This document shows, one piece after another, positions 21,291 to 30,998 of a stretch of DNA of 64,000 nucleotides. The stretch is taken from NCBI GenBank assembly GCA_029204225.1, contig CM055111.1, positions 4,660,433-4,724,432 on the forward strand. The letters are read 5' to 3'. This DNA is from Diphasiastrum complanatum. Taxonomy: Eukaryota; Streptophyta; Lycopodiopsida; Lycopodiales; Lycopodiaceae. Made by a program: the position numbers and the translations under genes. Below the pieces are notes generated by a model, which ran no database searches, was not told the DNA's origin, and was given only the letters and a program-made list of their open reading frames with translations. Numbering within the stretch: the stretch's first letter is position 1; the number at the start of each line of letters is the position of its first letter.

Positions 21291-24003
21291 TCTCTAGAAA
21301 CAGTTTTTCAGGATAACACTCGTAAGAGCTATGGTGGCATTATCAATGTCATCAAGGAATTCATTACACCAACTAAATTTGAATATAATCTTTTCAATTG
21401 GTGATCTTGGAGAAGAGATTTGCTTGAAGAAACTCGTGGGGGTATAGGGACTCGAACCCTCACAGCTAATGTTTTTGGAAAGAGACAATTCATAAATTCT
21501 AGCTAAGAAACAACATAGAATCATTGTTATACCATTAGGCAGTTGCACATTTGAGGTAAATTATTTAGGAATCATAAATTTTGTCTGGAATTAAAAGTTC
21601 TCATTGAAGGGCAATTGATTATGATAAGTAAACGCTAACAACTTCAATCAAACACAAATGGGAAGCATACAGAAGACTACTCACACAAGCACCCATGTAT
21701 ATATGCGTACTCTTCATTCCATGAAGGTTTCTCTTACAAGGTAGTCTCGTGAGTCTAGTTAAAAAGATCTCTTAACTATTGCTAACCCGTAGTTTCTTCA
21801 CTACACTATGTACTTTCTATTTTTCGTTACAGTATTATCCCACTTTGATCTACCATTACTTCATGAATTGTTATATAATGTCTTAACCAAGTTTCTAGAG
21901 TTGTTACCTGTGACAACACCAAGACCCTACTCTTCTAGTGGACACCGTTCGTTGCACCTCCACTCTTTCACTGTTAATAGCAACTCCCAAATCCAATTCA
22001 ATCAATTCATGTTATCATGCTAGTGTCTGAACCTTTCATATAAACCGATTTCTAAAATAACAAAGTGAACTTTCAAAATGGGCTCATTAGGAATTATGAT
22101 TATCATACTGCAATGTGTTCAATGTGACTGCATGTGTTTTAAAAAACCTGCGGCTGTTGTTGCATTATGAAGTTTATTTTGTACATATATCTTTTCTGGA
22201 TGGTTGTGCAGATCATTAAATCGATTTAGGCCTTTTCTTCTTGTTATTTGCAAGATGCTTCAGCTGCCTTGAGTACAGCAACAAATTCTCTTGTAAACCC
22301 AAGATATTATACTGAAAAATAAAAGCGAACCCTAATATATTCAACGTCTTGGTTATTGATATTTGAATTTTTAATGTGTTTTTTGAATTTAATTTTCGTT
22401 TTGAGCTTTCTCAATTTTTACTGCAGAAGAATATATCTATTATTATTTTTAGAGCTTACAAGTGATGTCTATATCTTGAAGATAATTTGAGAAGTAAAGA
22501 TTTTTCTTGTTTAAGAGAGACTATTTGTAGAAAAATGCCTACAGCATTCAAATAATCCTTTTTCTTAAACACAAAAAAATGTGTTTTACAATTAGAAATG
22601 TTAATTTTGACACTTACAGGTATTGCATATAAAGTCAGGTATTGCATATAAAGTCCAGGACTGGAAACCCAGAATGAAGTAAACAATCAATCAAACATGC
22701 AAAACATCAAATAATAAGATGAAGCTTCTCAAATATCAGGTCTTCCTATATGTTGTAGTACTTACAATTTCGTTATAATAACATTTTGGTCTTTAGATTT
22801 GCTCTCTAAGATCATCTATTGTATCTCGCAAATTCATCGTTTAATTTAGATCATCTATTGCATCTTGCAAATCAATAATATACCTCAATTCATCCTTTAA
22901 TGTAGATTGAGGCTTTGGGGAAGCCAACATAATTCGATCAAACTTGGACCCAGTCTTTGCAGCTAAATTAACAAATTTATCTATGACAGACCTTGAACAA
23001 TCTAGGTTGCTTGAATCAGATCCTTCTTAGTAGCCAAAATTTTGGCTATTTTTGAGGGCAAATGTTGGAGTAGTACCAATTTCCACAAATAAGTTACAAA
23101 ATTTAAGTCTTTGAAAAGAGCTCAATAAGTGTATTAGTAAGGACCTTTGTGGCTTTTGGTAAGGCTTGACCTGTTCCTTAAAGACTTGAGCCACAACAGC
23201 TTTTCGGTTTGTAGGAACCTCTGCAATGGAGCAGATGTTTTTATGAATGAACTTACCATTTGTGTAGCATTGGCTGTCATTATGGAGCTCTTCATTTTGA
23301 AGCCACATGGAATTTTTCAATAATAAGGTTATAATTAATCTCTTTTGGCTATTCGATTCAACATTTGTTCAAAAGAAAAATCACATTTTGACTGATGCCA
23401 TGATCTCTTATTGAGGGGGATGTGAACTACAAAGAATTAGAAAACTTACTATGGAAAAGCAAGTCCATTACTATTCTATCCAAATTCACCATATACATGT
23501 GACATTTGTAGGGCAAAAAAAATGGGATTTGCTCTCAATTTTTGTAAGCACGAACATAGTTGAAAAATAAAATGCATTCTGGATTAAAGCAAACAACAAA
23601 ACATTATTGCCAAACAACAAAATGTGTTGAGCTTTAAGTAGAACATAACATGATTCTAGTAATTCAATATCAATTATAGAATTTTAGTAAGAAAAACTTA
23701 ATATCGACTCGAACAAAACCATGCAAGAAAGTTCACAAAAACCTTTCACTTGATAAAAGAAATTGACACTTTGTATCAAGTTATCATATCATATCGTGTG
23801 TCTCGAGTAATGTTTGATATTGAAAATAATAATGTAAGAATTTGACAATTAGAAAACTTCAAATCAACTATTTAGTAAGTAATAATTACAAAGATTCTTG
23901 TCTATCATTCAAAAGAAAGTCATCTTGTTAAAAAGCTAATTCATCATCTTCAGTCCTGAAGTTTGATTTAAATTCAACAAAACAACTCATTTTATGGCTC
24001 TCT
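21291..24003. other. Gene-poor region with a possible coding relic on minus
   Basis: At about 21430-21470 the minus strand holds a B-box-like GGGTTCGAGTCCC, without a convincing tRNA fold. At 22740-23320 the minus strand has two protein-like stretches separated by one stop: one includes KAVVAQVFKEQVKPYQKP, the other SVIDKFVNLAAKTGSKFDRI and TLKDELRYIIDLQDAIDDLN. I do not recognise the family. Nothing else supportable. Confidence 0.35.
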
Positions 24004-24095
24004 TATCCAATAGGGTTGGCTCAATTGGCTTGGCATCCAAAGTTTCCTTGGTCCCAACAAGTTGCCATGACCCTTAGAAAGCAAGATGCGTTTCT
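24004..24095 (+). mobile_element. Second copy of the tRNA-like mini-SINE
   Basis: It aligns along its whole length with the minus-strand insert at 2561-2646: GGGTTGGCTCAATTGG against GGGGTTGTCTTAGTTGG, then CATCCAAAGTTTCCTTGGTC, and a tail CCCTTAGAAAGCAAGATG against CCCTTGGAAACCAAGAAG. The B box is decayed here. A 9-bp direct repeat TGGCTCTCT lies at 23995-24003 and 24096-24104, consistent with a target-site duplication of a separate insertion. Confidence 0.72.
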
Positions 24096-25588
24096 TGGCT
24101 CTCTAACTAAATCACGTATATTAAAACTAAAAATGCAGATATCTAAAATAGAAATTGTTTATGAAGTTATTGTAGCTCGGCTTTTGATACTAGTTTATGA
24201 GAAAGTCAAGCCATATTCTATCATATTTTATTGTTGCTTGTCCTAGTAGGATGACACATGAAAAGTAAGCATCCACTATGAATCTATTTATCAACAAAGT
24301 TACTAGCAATAATAAGTTGTAAAGTACTTGTTGATGCAAGTTATGATAGGCGTTGGATAAGGCATGAATGTACATATGTGCTTTTATACAATCACTTTAT
24401 CAAACCAAACAAGCTATTAGATTGAAAATATACCAATCATATTGCCTATTCAGATTTTTCCATTTTTGCTAGACTGCCCCCTCTGGAGGTTACTCTTGTT
24501 GTGAATGAGATGAGTGAGTGGAGGTTACTCTTATTGTGAATGAGATGAGTGAGTATAGGATGAGCATGAATTGTTGACAACTCTTGCAAGAGTGAACCAA
24601 TAAGAATTATTCTCTTGTTTAAATGGACGACATGAATTTGTTGAAATGACTAGCAAGGTTTATCGATCATAACCACTTCACATTCAAGTGTTCAAGTTAA
24701 TTGAAATTGAGTTCATAAAGATGAGAGTCAATGATAAAGTATGCTTGATTCATGCCCTTGATCTATAAGGTCATTTGTTGTGCTTGTGGATGTCTAAGAG
24801 ATCATTGCCATTTGTATAGTTCTAAACCATCTAAAGATGATCCACATTTGGCCAAAAAAAATCTAGTCTTCCTAGAAGCCATAGTTTATCTCTTGCTAGA
24901 TTGAAATTTATTTGCAAAATGTGAGACATTCTTAGTGCACAATCATGTTATCCATCTCTCCGAACCACGATGGCGACAAGCTATTTTTTGTTGGAGACAA
25001 CTTAATATCAAATCATTCAAATGCCTCCACAATTTTTACTAAGTAGAAAAAGAAATTTAAAAAACCACATTTTTCTTTGCTCCTATCAAATTCTATCATG
25101 TTTTGCACAAAGTGAGTAAAGAATGGGTTTATAGATCTATGATTGAATGACATGCTTGTCAATTTTGTGGCTCAACCTATTGGCTTACTTGTCCCACTAC
25201 CTTCTGATTGCAACAATATTAATTTTCCTCCTAGTAGCAAATATGCAATCAGCAATCAGAAGACATTATATTCATGAGGTCTGATATTAGGCTGACATTT
25301 ATGAACTTAATGTTAAAACCAATGGATTTTGTGTTCAAATCGGACTAGATCAGCTCCCAATGATCACAATTGTTGTGACTGTAGCAGTGCTGATCATCAT
25401 CACATGTGGTTGCCACACATGCAAGATCCAAGCTGCTAGACGTAACATTTTCAAAGCTATTTGCTGCAGATCACACAACCTTGATCATGCATTAATAAGC
25501 AAGAAAATTTTTTTTCTTGTGAATTCCAGAAATTTGCAAAGTTTAGATGCTCACTTTTGCTTCAAGTTTGTTCCTGAGCGTGTCCTCT
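24096..25588. other. Intergenic 3' of the phytocyanin gene
   Basis: No gene recognised. It contains a 35-bp tandem duplication (24484-24553) and, near the right end, the 3' UTR of the minus-strand phytocyanin gene. Confidence 0.5.
24484..24553. repeat. 35-bp tandem duplication
   Basis: The unit starting TGGAGGTTACTCTTGTTGTG is repeated at 24519 with one mismatch. Confidence 0.9.
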
Positions 25589-27350
25589 TTATAGGAATAA
25601 GTAGACTCCACTGAATATAATTGCTGCAACTGCAGCAAATGCTGAGGATCTGATGGCAATGGCAGCGCTGGGTGGGGGCGCTGATGGCTCCTGAACTGGT
25701 GATCCTTCTGGGGATCCCGCAGGAGCAAAGATGGGTGCTAGTGGAGCGGGGGTAGGTGCAGGCGTTACTGGATATGGAGCAGGAGCATGAACTGGATGCG
25801 GTGCAGGTGCAGAGGCTGGGGTTTTAAGATGAGGAGATGGTGCAGGTGCTTTGATGTACGGAGAGGGTGCAGGAGTTGGATACTTCCACCAATATGGTGA
25901 TGGCGCTGGTGACTTGGAATACGGAGATGGGGCGAGCTTTGGCGATGGTGGAATCGCTTTTGGAGATGGCGATGGAGGGAGCATTTTTGGAGATAGAGAT
26001 GGAGGGAGCTTTGTTGGAGATAGGAACGGAGGGAGCATTTTTGGAGATAGAGATGGAGGGAGAATTGTTGGAGATAGCGATGGAGGGAGCAATTTTGGAG
26101 ATGGCGCAGCAGCTTTTGGTGGCAAGCTTGATGGCGGTAGAGTTGGAGGCTTGGATGGTGAAGGTAAGAGTGCAGGAGGCTTGGATGGCGGTAGAGTTGG
26201 AGGCTTGGATGGTGAAGGTAAGAGTGCAGGAGGTGGCGCTGTCTTGGGAGGAAACGCGAGCACAGGAGGATGAACAGGCGGGGGTGCCTTCATTGCAGGA
26301 GATGGTGGTGGAAGCTTGGGAGGTTGAGATGGTGGGGGTGCTTTCATTGCAGGAGATGGTGGTGGAAGCTTGGGAGGATGAGATGGTGGGGGTGCCTTCA
26401 TTGCAGGAGATGGTGGTGGAAGCTTGGGAGGATGAGATGGTGGAGGTGCTTTGAGAGGGGCAGGTGGCGGAGCGTAAGGCCCAACTGTCACAGCCAGACT
26501 CACTCCAAGGGCGCAATGGCCTGGCGTGCCACATATGAAGTACTGCGCCTTTCCAGAAATGGTGAAGACATCATTTCCTGAGCCGCCAGCATTGATAGGA
26601 TTGTTGATGTTGCAGGCGAGGAAGTCTGCTCGGCTCACTTCCAGAACTGAATGAATTCCTGGGGTGTACACAAATTCTGCAAACAATAAAATCAAATCAA
26701 GGCACGAATACAATATGGAAGAGCACTCGCTCACAATACGCAAGCACTTGGAAGCGACTGCAACTGCAAAACAATAAATTAGATGTGGCAGGTTCCAACC
26801 AAAATATTATCAGCATTGCATTTGTAGAACAATAAAAGATCAAGCAGATTCGATTTTGAATATCAGCATGGCAACTACAAAACAATCAAAAGCGAAGCAG
26901 ATTTCTACCGAAATATCAGCATTGCAATTTCTAAATGATCAAAAGTGAAGACGATTCCAACTAAAATATCAGCGTTGCATTTGTACAACCCGCTATCAGC
27001 AAAGCATAATGCAAACTAGTCCAAAAGTTGATGAATGAGCAGTGAGCACTCCATAATCATACAAGTTAATGCAAGAGCAAAAAGAAATCATGCAAGTTAG
27101 TAAACCAATCGTGCCGATGCAGACTCAGGTGAACCAGAGGTGTACGTAGTTTGTCGCCGATTTTGAAACTTATGGTGGATGCCCACTGGTTGTAATTGAA
27201 CCCCAGATTCCAGCCCGAGGCCCCTCCTACAAGAATAGTTGACGGACCTGCAGCAGATACTGCACTCTGCACTAGTGCAAGAATGAATACAGCGCTAATT
27301 AGTGTCCGTTGTGCACTGCCTCTTCTCTGTATGACCGACATTGCAGTCAT
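25589..27350 (-). CDS. ENODL: Early nodulin-like / uclacyanin-like phytocyanin, GPI-anchored chimeric AGP
   Basis: Two exons on minus: 27350-27146 and 26676-25589, joined across a 469-base intron (C|GTACAC donor, TTTGCAG|AATTTG acceptor, phase 1). The join yields 430 residues and continues the fold as GDKLQFVYTPG. Residues 1-33 are a signal peptide (ISAVFILALVQSAVSA). A plastocyanin-like domain spans about 38-133 with copper-ligand positions His77, Cys117 and His122, a probable disulfide Cys90-Cys123, and Val127 at the axial position where Met or Gln is usual. About 230 Pro/Ser/Ala/Lys-rich residues follow (54-bp repeats encoding KAPPPSHPPKLPPPSPAM), expected to carry arabinogalactan. A C-terminal hydrophobic tail (AFAAVAAIIFSGVYLFL) fits a GPI signal. 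Likely at the outer plasma membrane or wall. An alternative in-frame ATG is at 27341. Confidence 0.9.
26278..26455 (-). repeat. 54-bp coding tandem repeats in the phytocyanin Pro-rich domain
   Basis: Three 18-residue units (KAPPPSHPPKLPPPSPAM with Ser-Gln variation) are nearly identical in DNA. Further 18-residue SPSKPPTLPPSKPPALLP-type and LPPSLSP-type units lie downstream, between about 25960 and 26240. Such arrays change length easily by slippage. Confidence 0.9.
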
Positions 27351-27979
27351 AAGAGATGTTAATTTTTTCTCAAATGTATAAATCTAATTGTCTGCAACTC
27401 AGTGACCAAGCGATCAAGAAGTAACTGTTTTTTCTAATTTATGAATCAGAACATGTCTGAAACTCAGTAATCATATCACGAAACTTCTCTGGAATCTGCA
27501 ATCAGCGCGATCTGAAGCACGAGATTGACAACAACAAGCAGGTATGATGTATCCAGCTTTAAAATCCACAAATTATTCCTGCTGCAGAAGAATTACGCTT
27601 ATCCTATTGATAACATAAATTTAAACCTGCAGTCACAGGCAGAATTGTTCTTTTGAGGGCCAGCTTAAGTTACTGCCAGAACTTATGCTTAGATCCACGC
27701 TTCTTGGCTGTTCTTGTAACTGATCTGCAAAGCTTGCTGCATCATCTTTTACATATATCTCAAGATTTAATATCATTAAACAGGAATTTGAATGAATTAG
27801 TCAGCAAGAATCAGCATTCTGTACTTATTCCTTTCGTCCTTCCCAGATCTGACATGGCATGGCCAGCGATTAACAAAGCAGATAACAGGACGTGGCATGA
27901 AAGCTCGTAGTGAAGGAGTGCTCAGTCCAGATTCCTTGGCACAGCCATCGCCTCCGATCATCCACCATGCTGAGCATCA

Positions 27980-28073
27980 CCTCCCGTCGGCCACCAGTCG
28001 GTAACACTCTCCTCCCGTCGGCCACCAGTCAGTAGCACTGTCCTCCCGTCGGCCACTGGTCGGATAGCACTGT
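27980..28073. repeat. 31-32-bp tandem array, three units plus a partial
   Basis: Units at 27980, 28011 and 28042 share CCTCCCGTCGGCCACCAGTC with small changes. A partial CTTCCCGTCGGCCA follows at about 28083. GC-rich against an AT-rich background. Confidence 0.9.
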
Positions 28074-28340
28074 GAATGTTAATCTTCCCGTCGGCCATAC
28101 ACAAACCCCCCATAGTCCTCATCTCTAAGCTGCAGCCTTTTTTATTTTTTAAAAGAGTGAACTCCAAAGGAATTGCCTCAAAGTTTAGAGAATCACTCTA
28201 GCATGTAATGTTCTTTAAGGAGAATCATAAAAAGCATGCAATCTTTTCTCCACGCCACAAACCAAACTGATGAAATGACTCTTATGAGTTTCTCGCTCCA
28301 ATGCATGCATGTTGCCCACTCCTTGATATTTTGCAGTATG

Positions 28341-28440
28341 TACAATGGAATGGGTCGGGCAGAGGCCTCCGGGCCTCGCCCCAATTTTTTTAGAAATCTG
28401 AACTGGGCTGAATGGCTTGTGCCCGGCCCAGTCCATTGTG
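28341..28440. mobile_element. 100-bp MITE-like inverted-repeat element with GGGCCGGGC words
   Basis: The left 20 bases (TACAATGGAATGGGTCGGGC) and the complement of the right 20 (CACAATGGACTGGGCCGGGC) match at 17 of 20 positions. The interior repeats GGGCCTCGCCC-type words around an AT-rich centre. No coding capacity. Confidence 0.7.
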
Positions 28441-28924
28441 TAATGGATACTTTGACTCTTCCACGTGTCCTTTATAAAGCATAATCAGCACTTCGCCTTT
28501 TTTTGACCAGTCAAACACTGCCATGTGGCAGGCTGACACGTGAGGACTGATGCGGACTGACGCGCAGGCTGGAATGGGAGTCAAATTTTTTTTTGACAAA
28601 AACAGTGACATATTCTGCTTTTTAAGGAGCCCAAAAAATAGGCAGAATAAGCACAAAGAATCCATTAGTAAATGTTACAAGCACATTTCAAGCTTTTACA
28701 TATTAAGCCACCTTATAGTGATATATCATAATGCAACAACTATTACAAGTTGTCACCTTGAATATGTAGGTAATGTTGGCCTCATGTATGCCCTAGACAA
28801 CTAGTGACATGCACATATCCCCCAACAATGTCCATGATTCCTTTAAAGACAAACTACTCGCCCAACAAAAATAACAACATTGTCCAATCTAGTAAGTAGA
28901 GACATCTAGAGGAGGAGGAAGAAA

Positions 28925-29909
28925 CTTCTTGTTTTTATTAATAAAAGATGGGAAAACCCATCAGAGTACAAAGGAAGGCATGTTGAAAGCGTAAAAGCCA
29001 TAAGGCGAATTGAGATACTGTACAACTATAACAAAGCAACCATCTCACAGAGTGTCTACATAAAGCCTAATGCTTGGTGTAAGTCGCTAGTTAAGATAGT
29101 TGGAAGTTTAGGTAGTGCAAGAAGCTGTGAAGTAGCCGTTTCTACAACTATGGCACGTCGAAGTATTGCAAGTGCCTGAGTGCGTTGTAAAGTCATAGAA
29201 ACTCGTTGACGATAATAAGCCGTAATGATAGATAAAGGTGAGGCACCACGTCCTTGGAGTTTCGCTGCAAAACCTGCACAAGATGATAGAAAATCATCGA
29301 AAGAGGCACCCATAGTTTCCACGGCAAAAGGAATAAAGTCTTCTCTAGGAGTGCGATGTAAATAATCTCGCTCTTTATCTAGAGCTGCATGAGAAGCAGC
29401 GGCACCCTGAGTAGTTGAAGCACGACGAAGGAGGTCAGGTCGCGAAGGATCAGCAACAACAACATCCCCGAGCGTGTGGATCCCCTCGCGCGAAAGAACA
29501 AGATCAACTCGACGTCGAGGCGACTGTGAATCAGACACAGACAAGATGTGGGTCTGCTCTCGGACAACATGAAAGCCACACTCATGTGCAATAGAGGCCA
29601 ATACGTCACGAATGGAATCATGAGCTGCAGTGCGCTCTCTGCCAGAAGGGCAACACATGAGATGAGTGCCAATAGGATCAACATGGAACATTTTGTCAAA
29701 CCAGCCAACACTGGATGAGGGAGACCCAACCTAACCCGAAGAGCGGTGAGAAACAATTCTGAAGAAAGGTGCAAGTGTGGAACAACAGGGCGCGCAACAA
29801 GCCAAGCACTAGCACCCAGGCCTACACAAGACAGAAGGCGAGCCCAAGTCTCATCGGAAGGTGAATCACTGAGAAGCTGAGTGAAAGCATGTGAGTGGAA
29901 GCGCTCCAA
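28925..29909 (-). pseudogene. C-terminal part of a LINE-like element with 3' stem-loop
   Basis: Minus-strand frames give ARLLSCVGLGASAWLVA and LTALRVRLGLPHPVLAGL, then, after a frameshift near 29690, GTHLMCCPSGRERTAAHDS, RRVDLVLSREGIHTLGDVVV and FIPFAVETMGASFDDFLSSC. I recognise this as the region after the reverse transcriptase in a group of plant/algal non-LTR elements. The acidic VDLVL...DVVVADP pattern resembles a restriction-like nuclease fold, but that is inference. The frame ends at 29056. The 3' UTR ends with a perfect stem-loop (GATGGG-TTTT-CCCATC on minus, 28947-28962) followed by TTTTATTAATAAAAAC. No RT domain remains. Confidence 0.75.
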
Positions 29910-29929
29910 AAGATATTTTTGAAAATGAG

Positions 29930-30610
29930 CACGTTGATGGCTAGAGACTTTGAGGAGGACAAACTCAATGGTTTAAGCTTCAAATTGATTAAATTTTGTA
30001 TTATCTTGTGCAACTCCTTTAGAGGTCGTGGTTTTGAAAGTGGTTTCAACTTATATTGTGCATTTGCTTGGTATTGAAGAAAATTTATTTTGGCATGCAT
30101 CCCTAGAATATGTTGTTTGGTCTTTTGATTATTCAATTTGCTTAACTTGCAAGGATTCCTCAAAATAGTAACATCATAAACAATTCATGAATACCAATAT
30201 CATAAAATTGGAGTGTCGTGACGAAAGCTGTAAAATTGATTGGTAGGCATATAAAGAGATTCGAGGCATAGTTTTGAATTTGCTCTTCAGTAAGAAGAGA
30301 ACCGCACAATTTTTTATTTTCCCAAGAGTACTAGTGATTATCTGCCCTACTTCTCCTAGCATATTAGCTTGGGAGTTTGAACATTATTACCTTTTCTTAG
30401 TACTTGACATTATTTTTAGAGATCTTTCAAGTTTTTACTTATGGTGATATATATTTTGCGGACTAAGCACATATAAGTCTGGCTTAAACTTTTAAGTTTC
30501 TCAATTATATTTATATTTTGAAAAGTAAGTATGTGTTATTGTAATATTAGTAATATGATTATTACTTTAAGCTCATTACCCTAATTATGTGGATTATATG
30601 TGATTTGTCT
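29930..30610. other. AT-rich intergenic, nothing recognised
   Basis: Short frames only. No element motif visible. Confidence 0.5.
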
Positions 30611-30998
30611 TTAAAATTTCAAGAATAGACAATAATGAGCTTCGTCCAAATCTGACATGTCAAATTTTGAAGACATCATTTGTTTCTCATCTTTTATTAG
30701 TTCGACATTGTTCCCGAAGAGAAGTGTGTTGTCCACATACAAGATGATAATAATAAAAGAATGTTGCACTGACTTGAAGTAGACATTAGAATCTGAAGTG
30801 CTTGGTTTATAGCCATGATCAATAAGAAAAGTATTGATCCTCTCGAACCATGCTCTAGTAGATTGCTTCAAGCCGAGCCGTAAAGTGCTTTATGGAGTTT
30901 ATATACATAATTATTTTTACCTTCGATAATGTAACCTTCAGGCTGTATCATGTAGATATCCTCTTCAATAACTCCATTCAAATAAGCTGCTTGTTTAG
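30611..30998 (-). pseudogene. Ty1/copia reverse transcriptase fragment
   Basis: On minus: AAYLNGVIEEDIYMIQPEGY and YVYKLHKALYG, then after a 5-base duplication frameshift near 30872, KQSTRAWFERINTFLIDHGY, SDSNVYFKS, and the catalytic box as LYVDNTLLFGN where YVDD is usual (Asp to Asn in the second acidic residue). This is the middle of a copia RT. It is joined in frame at its N-terminal side to a gypsy protease fragment, so it is a junction of two elements. Confidence 0.9.

Larger units (their letters stand above)
27351..28924. other. Upstream region of the phytocyanin gene
   Basis: It should contain the minus-strand promoter and 5' UTR. TTTATAC-like AT runs occur, but none is positioned well enough to call. 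It holds a short tandem repeat array (27980-28073) and a 100-bp inverted-repeat element (28341-28440), both listed. No other gene seen. Confidence 0.45.

Noticed and set aside
21425-21475. Possible tRNA gene or SINE with B-box GGGTTCGAGTCCC on minus
   Set aside because: No matching A-box, acceptor stem or target-site duplication could be found.
25851-26581. Long plus-strand frames rich in Gly/Asp or Arg/Trp over the phytocyanin gene
   Set aside because: They are antisense shadows of the Pro-rich repeats of the real minus-strand exon, with no signal or domain of their own.
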